64,000 bases of DNA. Source: an uncultured Clostridia bacterium (lineage in GTDB: Bacteria > Bacillota > Clostridia > Oscillospirales > Acutalibacteraceae). A program made the translations under genes and the position numbers. How positions within the stretch are numbered: position 1 is the stretch's first letter; each line of letters begins with the position of its first letter. This document shows, one piece after another, positions 8,887 through 18,221 of this stretch. The stretch is taken from the NCBI GenBank assembly GCA_945863885.1, contig CAMAZY010000002.1, positions 62,001 through 126,000 on the forward strand, in the 5' to 3' direction. The notes below the pieces were generated by a model that was not told the DNA's origin, made no database searches, and saw only the letters and a program-made list of their open reading frames with translations.

Positions 8887-10101
8887 GTGACAGATGAAAA
8901 CAATACCCCGAAAATCGATGAGGGCGAAAAGAAAGCTAAAAATAACAATGCCAAAATCAGCGTGACCATTCTGCTTGTCGTTGTTGCCGTCATTGTTGTT
9001 GCCACCTTTCTGATTGCCAATTCCGACGCCTACCTTTCTTCGGAGCCGACAACAAAAATGAACGTTGTCGATATTGATGATGCTGCTGATGATAAAAACG
9101 ATGACGGTGTTTCTTCCGCATCGTCTAAAGGGTTTCCGGTCTCGTTCGGAAACAGCGTTATTGAAAGTGCGGTCAGCGCCAACACCTGCGTTTTTACTCT
9201 CACACACGAGGCGGTTGCCTGCATTTCCAACACCGGTAAGATTACGTTCACTTATGCGCTTTCCTTTTCCGACCCGGCAATAAAAAGCTCGTCTGACTAT
9301 GCGATTGTTTATGACCGGCAGGGAAGCGGCTTTATCGTCTTCAATAAGAAGGGGCTTTATTTTGAAGGAACCAGTGATGAAGACGGAAAAATACTGATCG
9401 CCGATGTTTCGAACGACGGTAAGGCCATCATCGCTTCAAGACGAGCCGGCAGCGCAAGCGCTCTGTCTGTTTATAAGAAAGGCGAAGGCTGTATTTTTGC
9501 GTGGGCCTGCGCCAAGGAACATATTCTGGCTGTAGACATCAGCAAAAATGATAAAAACCTTGTCTGTGCCGCAATCGGAAGTGCGGGTGGTGAGGTCTAT
9601 ACCAAGTGCTATGTTTTTAATATCGACGCAAAAGAAAATATTGCCGAGCTTGAATTTCAATCAAGCGCTCCGACCGACTGCATTATTGAGTCGTCAAAGG
9701 TTCACCTTGTCTGTACGGATAAGATTTCCGTCTTTGATTATACGGAAGAAGAGCCGAAGCCGATAACCTATGAGTTTGACGCAACTGTCATCAAAAGGGC
9801 GTGCGACAGCAGTGGAAATGTTGCCGTTCTCACAAAAAAGATCGATTCGTTCGGTGAAAATGAGCTGACATTTTATAATTCGTATAATAAGCCGCTGTAC
9901 TCCCTTACGTTGTCAGAGAAAATCTGTGATTTGAAGGTGAACGGAAACACCGTCTACGTACTGACGGCCTCTGAACTCATGATTGTCAATGCAAAAGGAC
10001 AAATTACAAAAGAGATCGATGTTGAAAGTGCAAGTGACGGTCTTGTTGTCGACTCACGGCGATATTACCGGTATTACCTTGGAGTTTTGTATAAGATTTG
10101 A
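8887..10101 (+). CDS. Membrane-anchored propeller-like protein, DUF5711-type
   Basis: The function is unknown. The 404-residue protein has a short charged N-terminus, one transmembrane helix (about residues 20-42, rich in V and I) and a large outer domain of repeated beta-strand units resembling a seven-bladed propeller. This layout matches the DUF5711 proteins of Clostridia, a call from memory of the family layout. GTG 8887 is preferred to GTG 8878 because AAGAGG lies 8 bp before it. It follows truA by 12 bp, in the position of the last gene before a new promoter. Confidence 0.55.
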   Translation: MTDENNTPKIDEGEKKAKNNNAKISVTILLVVVAVIVVATFLIANSDAYLSSEPTTKMNVVDIDDAADDKNDDGVSSASSKGFPVSFGNSVIESAVSANTCVFTLTHEAVACISNTGKITFTYALSFSDPAIKSSSDYAIVYDRQGSGFIVFNKKGLYFEGTSDEDGKILIADVSNDGKAIIASRRAGSASALSVYKKGEGCIFAWACAKEHILAVDISKNDKNLVCAAIGSAGGEVYTKCYVFNIDAKENIAELEFQSSAPTDCIIESSKVHLVCTDKISVFDYTEEEPKPITYEFDATVIKRACDSSGNVAVLTKKIDSFGENELTFYNSYNKPLYSLTLSEKICDLKVNGNTVYVLTASELMIVNAKGQITKEIDVESASDGLVVDSRRYYRYYLGVLYKI

Positions 10102-10121
10102 GCCTTTTTAATGATTTTTTA

Positions 10122-10150
10122 TTGTTAATTGCGATTGAATATGATATAAT
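10122..10150 (+). promoter_or_regulatory. Sigma-A-type promoter of cvpA
   Basis: TTGTTA (10122-10127), a 17-bp spacer and TATAAT (10145-10150), 26 bp before the cvpA start. Confidence 0.7.
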
Positions 10151-10176
10151 AATCGAAAATTTAACGGAGGCAAAAA

Positions 10177-10884
10177 ATGCAATATATAATTGATATCGCC
10201 TTGCTTGCGGTTTTTATACTGACGATCGTTTTTGCGGCGAAGAGAGGCTTTTTTAAGTCTCTGTTTGACCTTGCGGCCTATGTCATTGCTGTTGTTGCTG
10301 CCCGGTTGGTTTCTGTTTCTGTTTCGCCGCCGATATTCCGGCAGTATTTCAGCCCTTCAATCGAAACTCAGCTTGTCAAACAGCTCGACGGCGCTTCAGC
10401 GATGGATTACGGTGAAAAAATCGAGGCGGCGCTCAGCTCAATTCCGGATTCCTTAAGCGGAATGCTTACGATGATAGGAATTGACAAGGACGAAATCGCC
10501 GCCCGTCTCTCTTCGGCACAGCTGACAAGTGACAATCTTGTCGCTACGCTTATGGATAAGGTCATTTCTCCGGTCGTGACGGCACTGCTCCAGATGCTGA
10601 TTTTTGTTCTTCTTGCCGTTATTTTCCGTCTGCTTCTTCAGATTGTCGTGCGGCTTTGCGACGGTGTTATCAAGAAGCTTCCGGCAATCAATAAGATGAA
10701 CACGGCTTTAGGCGGTGTCTTAGGCGCGGTAAAGGGTGTTTTTGTTGTTTTGCTTGTTGCGCTTATCGTCGGTGCAGCTGCAAGCATGATTCAATATGAA
10801 CCGTTTGTACAAGCGGCGGACAATTCTTTGATTATGAAAGCCGTACGCAGTATTATAACTTCAGTCAGCGGTCAAGTCCTCTGA
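10177..10884 (+). CDS. CvpA family membrane protein
   Basis: This is a 235-residue membrane protein of the CvpA/colicin V production family. Four hydrophobic segments are visible (about residues 2-20, 25-45, 125-155, 180-205), starting with the typical 'IDIALLAVFILTIVFAAKRGFFKSLFDLAAY'-like opening, in which a G-rich turn follows the first helix. The family's biochemical role is not firmly known. A clear ribosome site (ACGGAGG) precedes the ATG. pgsA follows after 18 bp. Confidence 0.75.
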   Translation: MQYIIDIALLAVFILTIVFAAKRGFFKSLFDLAAYVIAVVAARLVSVSVSPPIFRQYFSPSIETQLVKQLDGASAMDYGEKIEAALSSIPDSLSGMLTMIGIDKDEIAARLSSAQLTSDNLVATLMDKVISPVVTALLQMLIFVLLAVIFRLLLQIVVRLCDGVIKKLPAINKMNTALGGVLGAVKGVFVVLLVALIVGAAASMIQYEPFVQAADNSLIMKAVRSIITSVSGQVL

Positions 10885-10902
10885 TTGGGAATGTGAGGTA
10901 TT

Positions 10903-11538
10903 ATGATGAAAGATTTATTCAAAGGATGTTTAACGATTCCGAATCTGCTTTCCGTGATTCGAATTATCCTGATTCCGGTATTTGCCGTATTATTCCTCGG
11001 CGATCAGCAGATTGCCGCCTTGATTGTTCTTGCGGTTTCGGGACTGACCGATCTTTTCGACGGAAAAATCGCAAGACGCTTTAATCAGGTCAGTGCGTTG
11101 GGAAAAATTCTTGACCCTGTTGCCGACAAGCTTACGCAGATCACAATTGCCATCATTCTTTTCATTCTCTTCAGAAATGCCGAAAGCACGATGATCAACG
11201 CATTCGGCTGGGTTTTCCTGGTATTTCTTATTAAGGAAGCTGTTATGGTGATAGGCGGTCTTGTCATGCTTATAATGAACATTAGACCCGGTGCCGCCGA
11301 AATGCCGGGTAAGGTTGCGACGGCCGCATTCTACGGTATTATGATTCTCATCATCGGTTTCGGTCCCGAAGTCGGAGCTTTCAGGAATTTCTTCACTTTG
11401 CCCGAAGCGCTGACAGGTGTTCTTGTCGTTGTTTCCGCTATCCTGACTCTCGTCGCTTTTGCAAGCTATATGCCCGAAACATACAGACAGTTTAAAGAGC
11501 ATTTCGACGAAAAGAAGGCCGCAAAATCATCTAAATAA
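10903..11538 (+). CDS. pgsA: CDP-diacylglycerol-glycerol-3-phosphate 3-phosphatidyltransferase
   Basis: PgsA makes phosphatidylglycerol-phosphate, the committed step to phosphatidylglycerol. The 211-residue integral membrane protein carries the CDP-alcohol phosphatidyltransferase motif D-G-x2-A-R-x8-G-x3-D-x3-D in 'LFDGKIARR...[10 protein letters not shown]' (about residues 50-72), which coordinates metal and CDP. '[11 protein letters not shown]' at the N-terminus is typical of PgsA. ATG 10903 is followed by a second ATG at 10906; either could be used. Confidence 0.92.
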   Translation: MMKDLFKGCLTIPNLLSVIRIILIPVFAVLFLGDQQIAALIVLAVSGLTDLFDGKIARRFNQVSALGKILDPVADKLTQITIAIILFILFRNAESTMINAFGWVFLVFLIKEAVMVIGGLVMLIMNIRPGAAEMPGKVATAAFYGIMILIIGFGPEVGAFRNFFTLPEALTGVLVVVSAILTLVAFASYMPETYRQFKEHFDEKKAAKSSK

Positions 11539-11571
11539 CGTTATATTTCTGTTAAACTTTAGGAGCTATCT

Positions 11572-13899
11572 ATGAAAAATGTGCTTTGCAGCAGGTGCAA
11601 GCAAAGACCTGCAGTTGTATTTATCTCAAAGGTTGTTGACGGAAAGGCTGAGCCGGAGGGCTTATGCCTCAAGTGCGCTATGGAGCTGAATATCGGCCCG
11701 ATCAAGCAGATGCTTGACAGCATGGGCATGACCGAAGAAGATGCCATCGCCTTGACTGATCAGATCGGGGATATGTTTGAGGATATGGATTTTCAGCAGG
11801 ACGGCGACGAGGATTTTGAGCCGGGCGGTTCGCCGGCCATGCCGTTCAATAAGTCCTTTCTTGAAAATATCCAAAAAAATTTCGGACTGAGTCTTCCGAT
11901 TCAGAACGATAATAACAATTCCGTTTCTCCCGTAAAGCCTCCTCAGCAGCAAAACAAAACGCAGCAGAAGAAGCAGGAAAAGGAACATAAATTTCTAAGA
12001 ATGTACTGCACCGATCTTACCCAAAGAGCAAGAAACGGTGAGATTGATAACATCATCGGCAGAGAAAAAGAGATTTCCCGTATTGTACAGATTCTTTGCC
12101 GCAGAACGAAGAACAATCCCTGCCTGATCGGTGAGCCGGGTGTCGGTAAAACCGCTATTGCGGAGGGACTTGCGCTGAAAATCGCAAGAGGCGAGGTTCC
12201 GGCAAAGCTTGCCGACAAAGAAATCCAGCTTCTTGATCTGACGGCTCTTGTTGCCGGAACGCAGTTCAGAGGTCAGTTCGAAAGCCGGATTAAGAATCTT
12301 ATCTCTGAGGTGAAGTCGCTCGGGAATGTCATTTTATTTATCGACGAGGTGCATAATCTTGTCGGAACGGGTGATGCCGAGGGCTCGATGAATGCGGCGA
12401 ATATTCTTAAGCCGGCTTTGTCAAGAGGCGAAATTCAGGTCATCGGTGCTACCACCTATAACGAATACCGTAAGAACATCGAAAAAGATGCGGCGCTTGA
12501 AAGACGTTTTCAGCCCGTTAAGGTTGATGAGCCGTCCATTCAGGACGCTACCGAAATGCTTATCGGCATTAAGAAGTATTACGAACGATATCACCGTGTC
12601 TGTATTTCCGATGCGCTCGTAAAAAGAGCGGTTATTTTGTCAGAGCGGTACATCAACGACCGGTTCTTGCCGGATAAGGCGATTGACCTTTTAGATGAAG
12701 CGTGCACCTGTGCCAATCTTCGGAACAAAGCCATCAGCGATCTTGAACTCAATGAAAAGAAGCTTCGTGAGCTTCGAAGCCGTCAGGAGGAACTGATGTC
12801 TGCTTCCGAGGTCGATTATGAAGCCGTAGCGAACATCAAATCCGACATCGTTAAGTGCGAGGACGCAACCGAGGAACTTCAGGTGAAAGCCTCGGACAAC
12901 GCCGTAACCGAAGAGGATATCGCCAAGGTTATTGAGCTTTGGACAGGAATTCCGGCCAATAAAGTGATTGAAAGTGACCTGAAACGGCTTTCGGGTCTTG
13001 AAGCTACGCTGAAATCGAAGGTAATCGGTCAGGACGAAGCGGTCGAAGCTGTTGCCGCCGCTATCAAGCGCAACCGCGTTCAGATCAGCCCGAGAAGACG
13101 GCCGGCGTCGTTTATCTTTGTCGGTCCGACAGGCGTCGGAAAAACGGAGCTTGTCAAGCAGCTGGCTTCCGAGCTTTTCAACACGCCCGAAACGCTTATC
13201 CGGCTCGATATGTCCGAATTCATGGAAAAGCACAGTGTGTCGAGGATTATCGGCTCGCCGCCGGGATATGTCGGCTATGACGAAGCAGGTCAGCTTACCG
13301 AAAAAGTCAGACGTAAACCGTATTCGGTCGTTTTGTTTGATGAAATAGAAAAAGCACATCCCGACGTTATGAATATTCTTCTTCAGATTCTTGACGAGGG
13401 CAGAATCACCGACGCACAGGGACGGAATGTCAACTTTGAAAATACGATCATCATCATGACATCGAATGCCGGAAGTGAGCTGAAAGGCGGCTCAATCGGC
13501 TTCGGTAAGGATAAGAACGTCGCAACCAAGGAAAAGGTCATGAAAGCGCTTTCTGACTTCCTCAGACCCGAATTTATCGGCAGAGTGGATGAGGTTGTCG
13601 TATTCAATGCTCTTACCGAACCCGATTACGAGAGGATATCAGGCCTGATGCTCGGCGAGCTTCAGCAGTCTCTTTCGGAAAAGGATATCAGGCTCACTTA
13701 TGCGGACGAGGTCAGGCATTATCTCGCCAAGCAGGCCGAAAACGGCGTCAGGGGAGCGAGAGATCTGCGCATAGCGATCCGTAAGCAGATTGAGGACGTG
13801 ATAGCCAATCTTATTATCGATTCGGCGGAAGAACCGATAAGCGGCATTCATATCAGCGTCGCCGAAAGCGGAGATAAGCTTACAATCGATTCACTTTAA
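11572..13899 (+). CDS. Clp-type AAA+ unfoldase with N-terminal zinc finger
   Basis: This is an ATP-dependent protein unfoldase of the ClpA/B/C class, 775 residues. Instead of the usual double Clp-N repeat it starts with a compact four-cysteine module (C6, C9, C32, C35), similar to the zinc finger of McsA/UvrB-like adaptors. A Gln/Lys-rich linker follows, then two AAA+ domains: D1 with Walker A GEPGVGKT (about residue 190) and D2 with GPTGVGKT (about residue 522). A short coiled segment (about 385-440) replaces the long ClpB middle domain. In D2 the loop 'GGSIGFGKDK' sits where ClpC carries its ClpP-contacting loop, so partnership with ClpP is likely. It is preceded by AGGAG and followed by a terminator. 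Confidence 0.85.
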   Translation: MKNVLCSRCKQRPAVVFISKVVDGKAEPEGLCLKCAMELNIGPIKQMLDSMGMTEEDAIALTDQIGDMFEDMDFQQDGDEDFEPGGSPAMPFNKSFLENIQKNFGLSLPIQNDNNNSVSPVKPPQQQNKTQQKKQEKEHKFLRMYCTDLTQRARNGEIDNIIGREKEISRIVQILCRRTKNNPCLIGEPGVGKTAIAEGLALKIARGEVPAKLADKEIQLLDLTALVAGTQFRGQFESRIKNLISEVKSLGNVILFIDEVHNLVGTGDAEGSMNAANILKPALSRGEIQVIGATTYNEYRKNIEKDAALERRFQPVKVDEPSIQDATEMLIGIKKYYERYHRVCISDALVKRAVILSERYINDRFLPDKAIDLLDEACTCANLRNKAISDLELNEKKLRELRSRQEELMSASEVDYEAVANIKSDIVKCEDATEELQVKASDNAVTEEDIAKVIELWTGIPANKVIESDLKRLSGLEATLKSKVIGQDEAVEAVAAAIKRNRVQISPRRRPASFIFVGPTGVGKTELVKQLASELFNTPETLIRLDMSEFMEKHSVSRIIGSPPGYVGYDEAGQLTEKVRRKPYSVVLFDEIEKAHPDVMNILLQILDEGRITDAQGRNVNFENTIIIMTSNAGSELKGGSIGFGKDKNVATKEKVMKALSDFLRPEFIGRVDEVVVFNALTEPDYERISGLMLGELQQSLSEKDIRLTYADEVRHYLAKQAENGVRGARDLRIAIRKQIEDVIANLIIDSAEEPISGIHISVAESGDKLTIDSL

Positions 13900-13908
13900 A
13901 ACGAAAGT

Positions 13909-13945
13909 CGCAGTCCTGATTTCCGGGACTGCGGCCAGCTTTTTC
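13909..13945 (+). terminator. Rho-independent terminator after the Clp gene
   Basis: CGCAGTCC (13909-13916) pairs with GGACTGCG (13926-13933), followed by a T-run at about 13940-13944. Confidence 0.8.
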
Positions 13946-13993
13946 TAAAGGCAAAAAACTTCGAATTTGTTCCGATAAATTTCATGAAAATGC

Positions 13994-14022
13994 TTGACTT
14001 TTTCAAGGCAGTTGTATATAAT
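13994..14022 (+). promoter_or_regulatory. Promoter of the four-tRNA cluster
   Basis: TTGACT (13994-13999), a 17-bp spacer and TATAAT (14017-14022), 24 bp before the first tRNA. Confidence 0.8.
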
Positions 14023-14045
14023 AATCAACGTTGCACGAAATATAA

Positions 14046-14120
14046 GCGGGTGTAGTTCAATGGTTAGAATCCCAGCCTTCCAAGCTGGTCGTGTGGGTTC
14101 GATTCCCATCACCCGCTCCA
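14046..14120 (+). tRNA. tRNA-Gly (anticodon TCC)
   Basis: Acceptor GCGGGTG pairs with CACCCGC. The anticodon loop reads TTCCAA with anticodon TCC, and the T-arm is GTGGGTTCGATTCCCAT. CCA is encoded (14118-14120). First of four clustered tRNAs. Confidence 0.95.
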
Positions 14121-14126
14121 TTTTTT

Positions 14127-14203
14127 GCGCTTGTAGCTCAGCTGGATAGAGCATCTGCCTTCTAAGCAGAGGGCCGGGGGTTCGAGTCCCTCCAAGCGCG
14201 CCA
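14127..14203 (+). tRNA. tRNA-Arg (anticodon TCT)
   Basis: Acceptor GCGCTTG pairs with CAAGCGC. The anticodon stem is TCTGC/GCAGA with loop CTTCTAA (anticodon TCT). CCA is encoded. Confidence 0.95.
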
Positions 14204-14211
14204 TAATATTT

Positions 14212-14289
14212 GGTGGGTATAGCTCAGTTGGTTAGAGCGCCAGGTTGTGGCCCTGGAGGCCATCGGTTCGAATCCGATTATCCACCCCA
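14212..14289 (+). tRNA. tRNA-His (anticodon GTG)
   Basis: Acceptor GTGGGTA pairs with TATCCAC, with an extra 5' G opposite C73 as expected for tRNA-His. Anticodon stem CCAGG/CCTGG with loop TTGTGGC. CCA is encoded. Confidence 0.95.
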
Positions 14290-14328
14290 CTTATGAGCGT
14301 TCGTATTATGCGAGCGCATTGTTTTTAT

Positions 14329-14403
14329 AGGGGTGTAGCCAAGCGGTAAGGCATCGCACTTTGACTGCGACATTCGTAGGTTCAAATCCTGCCATCCCTG
14401 CCA
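14329..14403 (+). tRNA. tRNA-Gln (anticodon TTG)
   Basis: Acceptor AGGGGTG pairs with CATCCCT. Anticodon stem TCGCA/TGCGA with loop CTTTGAC (anticodon TTG). CCA is encoded. Last tRNA of the cluster. Confidence 0.94.
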
Positions 14404-14405
14404 AT

Positions 14406-14449
14406 AAGAACCTCACGGTTGATAGAAAGCTATCCTCCGTGAGGTTCTT
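14406..14449 (+). terminator. Hairpin ending the tRNA cluster
   Basis: AAGAACCTCACGG (14406-14418) pairs with CCGTGAGGTTCTT (14437-14449), with an inner GATAG/CTATC stem. The following T-run is weak. The next 130 bp (14450-14578) show no gene or recognisable signal. Confidence 0.65.
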
Positions 14450-14578
14450 GCTTTATACCTGGAAGTCTCTTGTGAATTGCTCGTGTCCGCTGATAAGAAG
14501 CGAAACATTCGTTGGATTGAGTTTTCGGAATGTATAATAAGTTAAAGAAAAAAACAGGGGTTCAAATAAAGGGGGCGA

Positions 14579-14616
14579 AAACAAAAGCCGTTCGCAAACA
14601 GCGGACGGCTTTTGTT
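14579..14616 (-). terminator. Terminator of the TVP38-like gene
   Basis: ACAAAAGCCGT and ACGGCTTTTGT flank a 12-nt loop. On the minus strand the hairpin is followed by TTTTCG, so it ends the gene that stops at 14630. Confidence 0.75.
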
Positions 14617-14629
14617 AAATTCAGTTCAC

Positions 14630-15430
14630 TTATTCGGTGGCTTGGTTGTCGTTCTGCGGCTCATCGGCATCTGCCGTTTCCGGCGCCGCTTTCGACTCGT
14701 CGAGCTGCTTGTTATATTTTGCCTCCAACTTGTTGTAAATCATGATTCCGATAAGACCCAGAATGGCGGTTCCGACAAAAACGCCTATGGAAAGGGCATA
14801 GCTTTTTTTCTCAAGTGCGGAGCCGCAGATCGTTGAGGTGATGATCGACGGAATACGGGCAATGGTTGTTATCAGCATGAATTTGACCATGTTATAATCC
14901 GTAATACCCATCAGATAGGTGATGATGTCCTTCGGTGTTCCCGGAATCAGATAAATAATAAAGAGCGTTGTTGTCAGCTTCGACTTGTTCTGAAGAAAAC
15001 GAAGGGAGTTGATTTGTTCCTGAGAAACAAAAACATTAACGACCTTGACACCGAAAATTTTTGTCAAAGCGATAATCGCAACAGAGCCTAAAAAGGTGCC
15101 GAGCATACAATAGAAAAGACCGCCGAATGTGCCGTAGGCATAGCCGGAACCGATTTCGAGCGGCTCGGCGGGAATGAATTTGACAACAGTCTGAAGAGCT
15201 CTGATGGCAACAAAAACGATTTTGCCGGTGGTTCCGAAGCTGTCGAGCCACGCCTTGAACTTATCCGTATCCTCAAAAAAAGCCAACAGCTTCTTGCCGA
15301 AAAGACAGTAGCAAATTATCATAGCAATGACAACGATGACACCGATAATGATAATTGCGATTTGTTTCTTTCGTTTTTTCGGTTCGTCACTGAGTAATTT
15401 AAAATTCCTTATTTTTTCCTTAAAATTCAT
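14630..15430 (-). CDS. TVP38/TMEM64 (DedA-like/VTT domain) membrane protein
   Basis: This 266-residue protein has an N-terminal basic cytoplasmic stretch, a first transmembrane helix (about residues 22-45) and the VTT domain with 'FIPAEPLEIGSGYAYGTFGG' and later 'LIPGTPKDIITYLMGIT', the paired glycine/proline re-entrant motifs of the SNARE-associated/DedA superfamily (lipid scrambling or proton-linked transport in characterised members). The C-terminus is an acidic tail. The frame is open far upstream, but ATG 15430 has AAGGA at the right distance. An ATG at 15454 overlaps the stop of the upstream glycosyltransferase and is a weaker alternative. Confidence 0.82.
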   Translation of the reverse strand: MNFKEKIRNFKLLSDEPKKRKKQIAIIIIGVIVVIAMIICYCLFGKKLLAFFEDTDKFKAWLDSFGTTGKIVFVAIRALQTVVKFIPAEPLEIGSGYAYGTFGGLFYCMLGTFLGSVAIIALTKIFGVKVVNVFVSQEQINSLRFLQNKSKLTTTLFIIYLIPGTPKDIITYLMGITDYNMVKFMLITTIARIPSIITSTICGSALEKKSYALSIGVFVGTAILGLIGIMIYNKLEAKYNKQLDESKAAPETADADEPQNDNQATE

Positions 15431-15446
15431 TGTTACTGTTCCTTTT

Positions 15447-16250
15447 TTACTCATTTTTCCACGGCATATCTCTGTACTCATAATAAAGGGGAAGCAGGAT
15501 TCCCTCGTATCCGGGCTTCCACGGCTTGAATTTTCCGTTAAAATGAACGATAACCGTATTTTGTCGTACCCAATCGAGATCTTTGACACGATCCTTGTTG
15601 AACTTTACGGTCTTTTCGTCAAGGTTGTAGATACATTCATCGGCAAAAACCGTCTCGGTGTTGAACATTCCGTTAAGTACATCCTGATCGGCGAGGAAAA
15701 GCCATCTTCTGTGTTTTTTCATATAGTTGAACACGTCGGCGCTTGTTACCGTCCTGCGCAGCTTTTCAACGTTGAACATGATGACGCCGGCATTGAAATA
15801 ACGGACGTCTTTCGGTGAATGGAAGCGGACCCGGTTGAGAAATTCACACCATGTTTTTGTGTGACCGCAGGCGGCAAGCGTTTTTCCCTGAAAATCAATG
15901 TTGTAAAATTCACTGATATCGTTGATAATAATCGTATCGGGGTCAATGTAAAGAATTCTGTCGACCTCTTGCGGAAGATAATCCATAAGAAGCAGACGAT
16001 AATAGGTCTCTTTTGAAATTCTGTCCATAACGGGCGCATCGTTGAGAAGTTCCGGGTCGATTTCAACCGGACGAACCGTCACTCTTTTTTTATCGATTGC
16101 TTTGTCAATGCGGTCAAAATGCTCTTTTTTCAGTGAGGAATGAGCAACGTATAAGTCAAATACACCGTTTGGATTCGAAATCATAAGGGATTTGAGTAAA
16201 ACGCAAAGCGGGCCGACATAGTTGCCGTCCAATGCAACAAGAATATTCAT
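15447..16250 (-). CDS. Glycosyltransferase family 8 protein
   Basis: This is a predicted retaining sugar transferase using a UDP-sugar. The 267-residue protein begins 'MNILVALDGNYVGPL', contains the DxD metal motif in 'ILYIDPDTIIINDI' (about residue 105), and the GT8 C-terminal histidine motif 'VIVHFNGKFKPW'. The start at 16250 is chosen because it begins exactly at the domain; the frame extends upstream but that part is not protein-like. The ribosome site is weak. It is only 17 bp from the next gene, so the two are probably co-transcribed. Confidence 0.85.
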   Translation of the reverse strand: MNILVALDGNYVGPLCVLLKSLMISNPNGVFDLYVAHSSLKKEHFDRIDKAIDKKRVTVRPVEIDPELLNDAPVMDRISKETYYRLLLMDYLPQEVDRILYIDPDTIIINDISEFYNIDFQGKTLAACGHTKTWCEFLNRVRFHSPKDVRYFNAGVIMFNVEKLRRTVTSADVFNYMKKHRRWLFLADQDVLNGMFNTETVFADECIYNLDEKTVKFNKDRVKDLDWVRQNTVIVHFNGKFKPWKPGYEGILLPLYYEYRDMPWKNE

Positions 16251-16556
16251 AGTATCTGTGTCGATATGAAGACAAAAGCGATTATTGTGTTCACACCGTT
16301 TCCTTTCATTATATTTTGTTGTGGTAAGCTGATATGTGCCCGATGGATACACTGCACCACCATACGGCTTTAGTCTAAGACATGCAGGTGAAAAAGTCAA
16401 TATTTATGACAATTCCGTAATTTTATTGTAAGAAAAAATATTATAATTTTCAATTATAATATTGTCATAATCAAGTTAAAATTAAATTAAAGAACGGATA
16501 ATAGTTTTGACGGTTCGCCGACTTTCAGTGAACCGCCATGTCTTATTATAATTATT
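16251..16556. other. Intergenic region between the GT8 gene and sigE
   Basis: 306 bp, very AT-rich between 16420 and 16500. One hairpin, CGGTTC (16511-16516) with GAACCG (16530-16535), probably terminates sigE. No open frame or tRNA seen. Confidence 0.5.
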
Positions 16557-17282
16557 TTACCCTGCTTTTTCAAGCTCTTTTTTCAGTTTTTCAATGATCC
16601 GTTTCTCAAGCCGTGAAATATAACTTTGGGAAATCCCTAAAATATCGGCGACCTGCTTTTGGGTGTACTCTTTTGTGTCGTAAAGACCGAAACGCATAAT
16701 AAGAATTTGCTTTTCCCGATCGTCAAGGCTTTCAACTACATCTAAAAGTTGGCGTTTTTCGTCCTGCAGTTCAATCCCTCTGTTCACTTCGTCTGCGTCG
16801 CTTCCCAGAACATCTGACAGCAGAAGTTCATTGCCGTCCCAGTCAACATTAAGCGGCTCATCGAAGGAAACCTCTTTTTTCCGGTTTGCTGTTTTTCTTA
16901 AAAACATGAGGATTTCGTTCTCAATGCATCTTGATGCATAGGTGGCAAGCTTGATTTTCTTGTCGGGACAAAAGGTGTTGACCGCCTTGATAAGTCCCAA
17001 TGTTCCGATTGAAATCAGGTCTTCAATGCCGATTCCTGTGTTTTCAAATTTTTTGGCGATATAGACAACAAGACGCAGATTGTGAATGATAAGGATTTCC
17101 CGCTTGCTTTCGTCGCCGTTCATGATTTCGTCGAGAATTTCTCTTTCTTTGATCGCCGAAAGCGGGGCGGGAAGATTTTCGCTTCCGTTGACATAATAAA
17201 GCTCATTGGAATCAGGGAAGCCTAAGGTAACAAGAAGCTTGTCAAGTGACATACGGAGTTTAATTTTCAGATAGCGAAACAT
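16557..17282 (-). CDS. sigE: Mother-cell sporulation sigma factor SigE (pro-form)
   Basis: Sigma-E directs early mother-cell transcription after asymmetric division. The 241-residue protein starts with a family-typical pro-sequence and the processing region '[13 protein letters not shown]', where SpoIIGA cleaves just before the tyrosine pair in the Bacillus homologue. Region 2 is visible as '[17 protein letters not shown]' and '[18 protein letters not shown]', region 4 as '[14 protein letters not shown]'. ATG 17282 has AAGGGG upstream. It overlaps the end of spoIIGA by 23 bp, the conserved spoIIG operon order. Confidence 0.96.
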   Translation of the reverse strand: MFRYLKIKLRMSLDKLLVTLGFPDSNELYYVNGSENLPAPLSAIKEREILDEIMNGDESKREILIIHNLRLVVYIAKKFENTGIGIEDLISIGTLGLIKAVNTFCPDKKIKLATYASRCIENEILMFLRKTANRKKEVSFDEPLNVDWDGNELLLSDVLGSDADEVNRGIELQDEKRQLLDVVESLDDREKQILIMRFGLYDTKEYTQKQVADILGISQSYISRLEKRIIEKLKKELEKAG

Positions 17283-18141
17283 AGTCTTTCCCCTTCTCAT
17301 TTGTTGTATTTTCAAATATTTTTGCGGCGAGCAGCGCCGTGTAATCGCCGTTCAGAATCTTGTCTTTGCTCAAAGCAATATAGACTTTGCTTGTCTCAAA
17401 CTCGCATTCAAGGCCGGAAATTTTTACTGAGTCCGGTCTGAACGCCGTAAGAGCAGATCTTTGTCCGAGCGTAGAGCAGGGGATGATGCGGCAAAGCTTT
17501 CCGCTTTTATAGAACATCTCGAAAAGGGAGGTTCCGTCTGCGTCTTTCACGGTCGGATCGATGATGATGACGGGATAGCCGGAAAACGGTTCAGTCAATA
17601 TATTACCGGTGTCAAGAAACGCTTTACAGATAAACTCAGAGGAACAAAATCGTACGGTGAGGCTGTATATGGTATTCTTTGGGGCTCTGAAAGCAACCAG
17701 CTTCGCAATAACGCTTGTTATGACGTAACATATCACTGTAAGAATCAGCAGGGTCATGGTATTGATGTTAAAGTATACAATTCCGCAGCAATAGACCATG
17801 GTGCTCGGTGAGAAAATAAGCCACAGTGCAAGCATAAGACCGGCAAAGGCAATATCGACGAGCAGAAAAGCACCGGTGAGTCTGAGAAACGCTCTTTTAT
17901 TGCCGAATCCGTAAGCAACAATAAGCATGAGAACGCCGACGACAAGCTTTGTGACGGTGATGAGCCAATCGGGAACAGAATCAATCAGAATGATCAACGA
18001 ATATAAACCGCCGACAAGAGATGCTGAGAACAACCGCAGGCTTTTGGCTTCCCGCCTTGCAATTTTCGAGCAAAGGCGCAAAAGGATATAATTGATATAG
18101 ATATTCACGATTACAAGCACATCGGCGTAAATTACCTGCAT
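17260..18141 (-). CDS. spoIIGA: Sigma-E processing peptidase SpoIIGA
   Basis: SpoIIGA is the membrane aspartic protease that activates pro-sigma-E in the mother cell. The 293-residue protein has about five N-terminal hydrophobic helices (residues 1-150) and a C-terminal protease domain with the aspartic signature D177-T-G in 'AFLDTGNIL'. The second family element is '[15 protein letters not shown]'. Length and layout are normal. It is transcribed ahead of sigE, and candidate Spo0A boxes lie upstream. Confidence 0.95.
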   Translation of the reverse strand: MQVIYADVLVIVNIYINYILLRLCSKIARREAKSLRLFSASLVGGLYSLIILIDSVPDWLITVTKLVVGVLMLIVAYGFGNKRAFLRLTGAFLLVDIAFAGLMLALWLIFSPSTMVYCCGIVYFNINTMTLLILTVICYVITSVIAKLVAFRAPKNTIYSLTVRFCSSEFICKAFLDTGNILTEPFSGYPVIIIDPTVKDADGTSLFEMFYKSGKLCRIIPCSTLGQRSALTAFRPDSVKISGLECEFETSKVYIALSKDKILNGDYTALLAAKIFENTTNEKGKDYVSLSEN

Positions 18142-18158
18142 TTTCTGTCACCGTAATC

Positions 18159-18201
18159 ATTATAGATTTCGGCTTATCAATAAAATGTCGCCTTTCGTCG
18201 C
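18159..18201 (-). promoter_or_regulatory. Candidate Spo0A-controlled promoter of spoIIGA
   Basis: A minus-strand TATAAT lies at 18159-18164. About 21 bp further upstream, near the -35 position, two (T/C)GTCGC words occur exactly 10 bp apart (18186-18191 and 18196-18201). This resembles the paired 0A boxes of the Bacillus spoIIG promoter (consensus TGTCGAA), though each box has mismatches. Confidence 0.4.
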
Positions 18202-18221
18202 AGTAAAAAAGTTTTTGCGTC

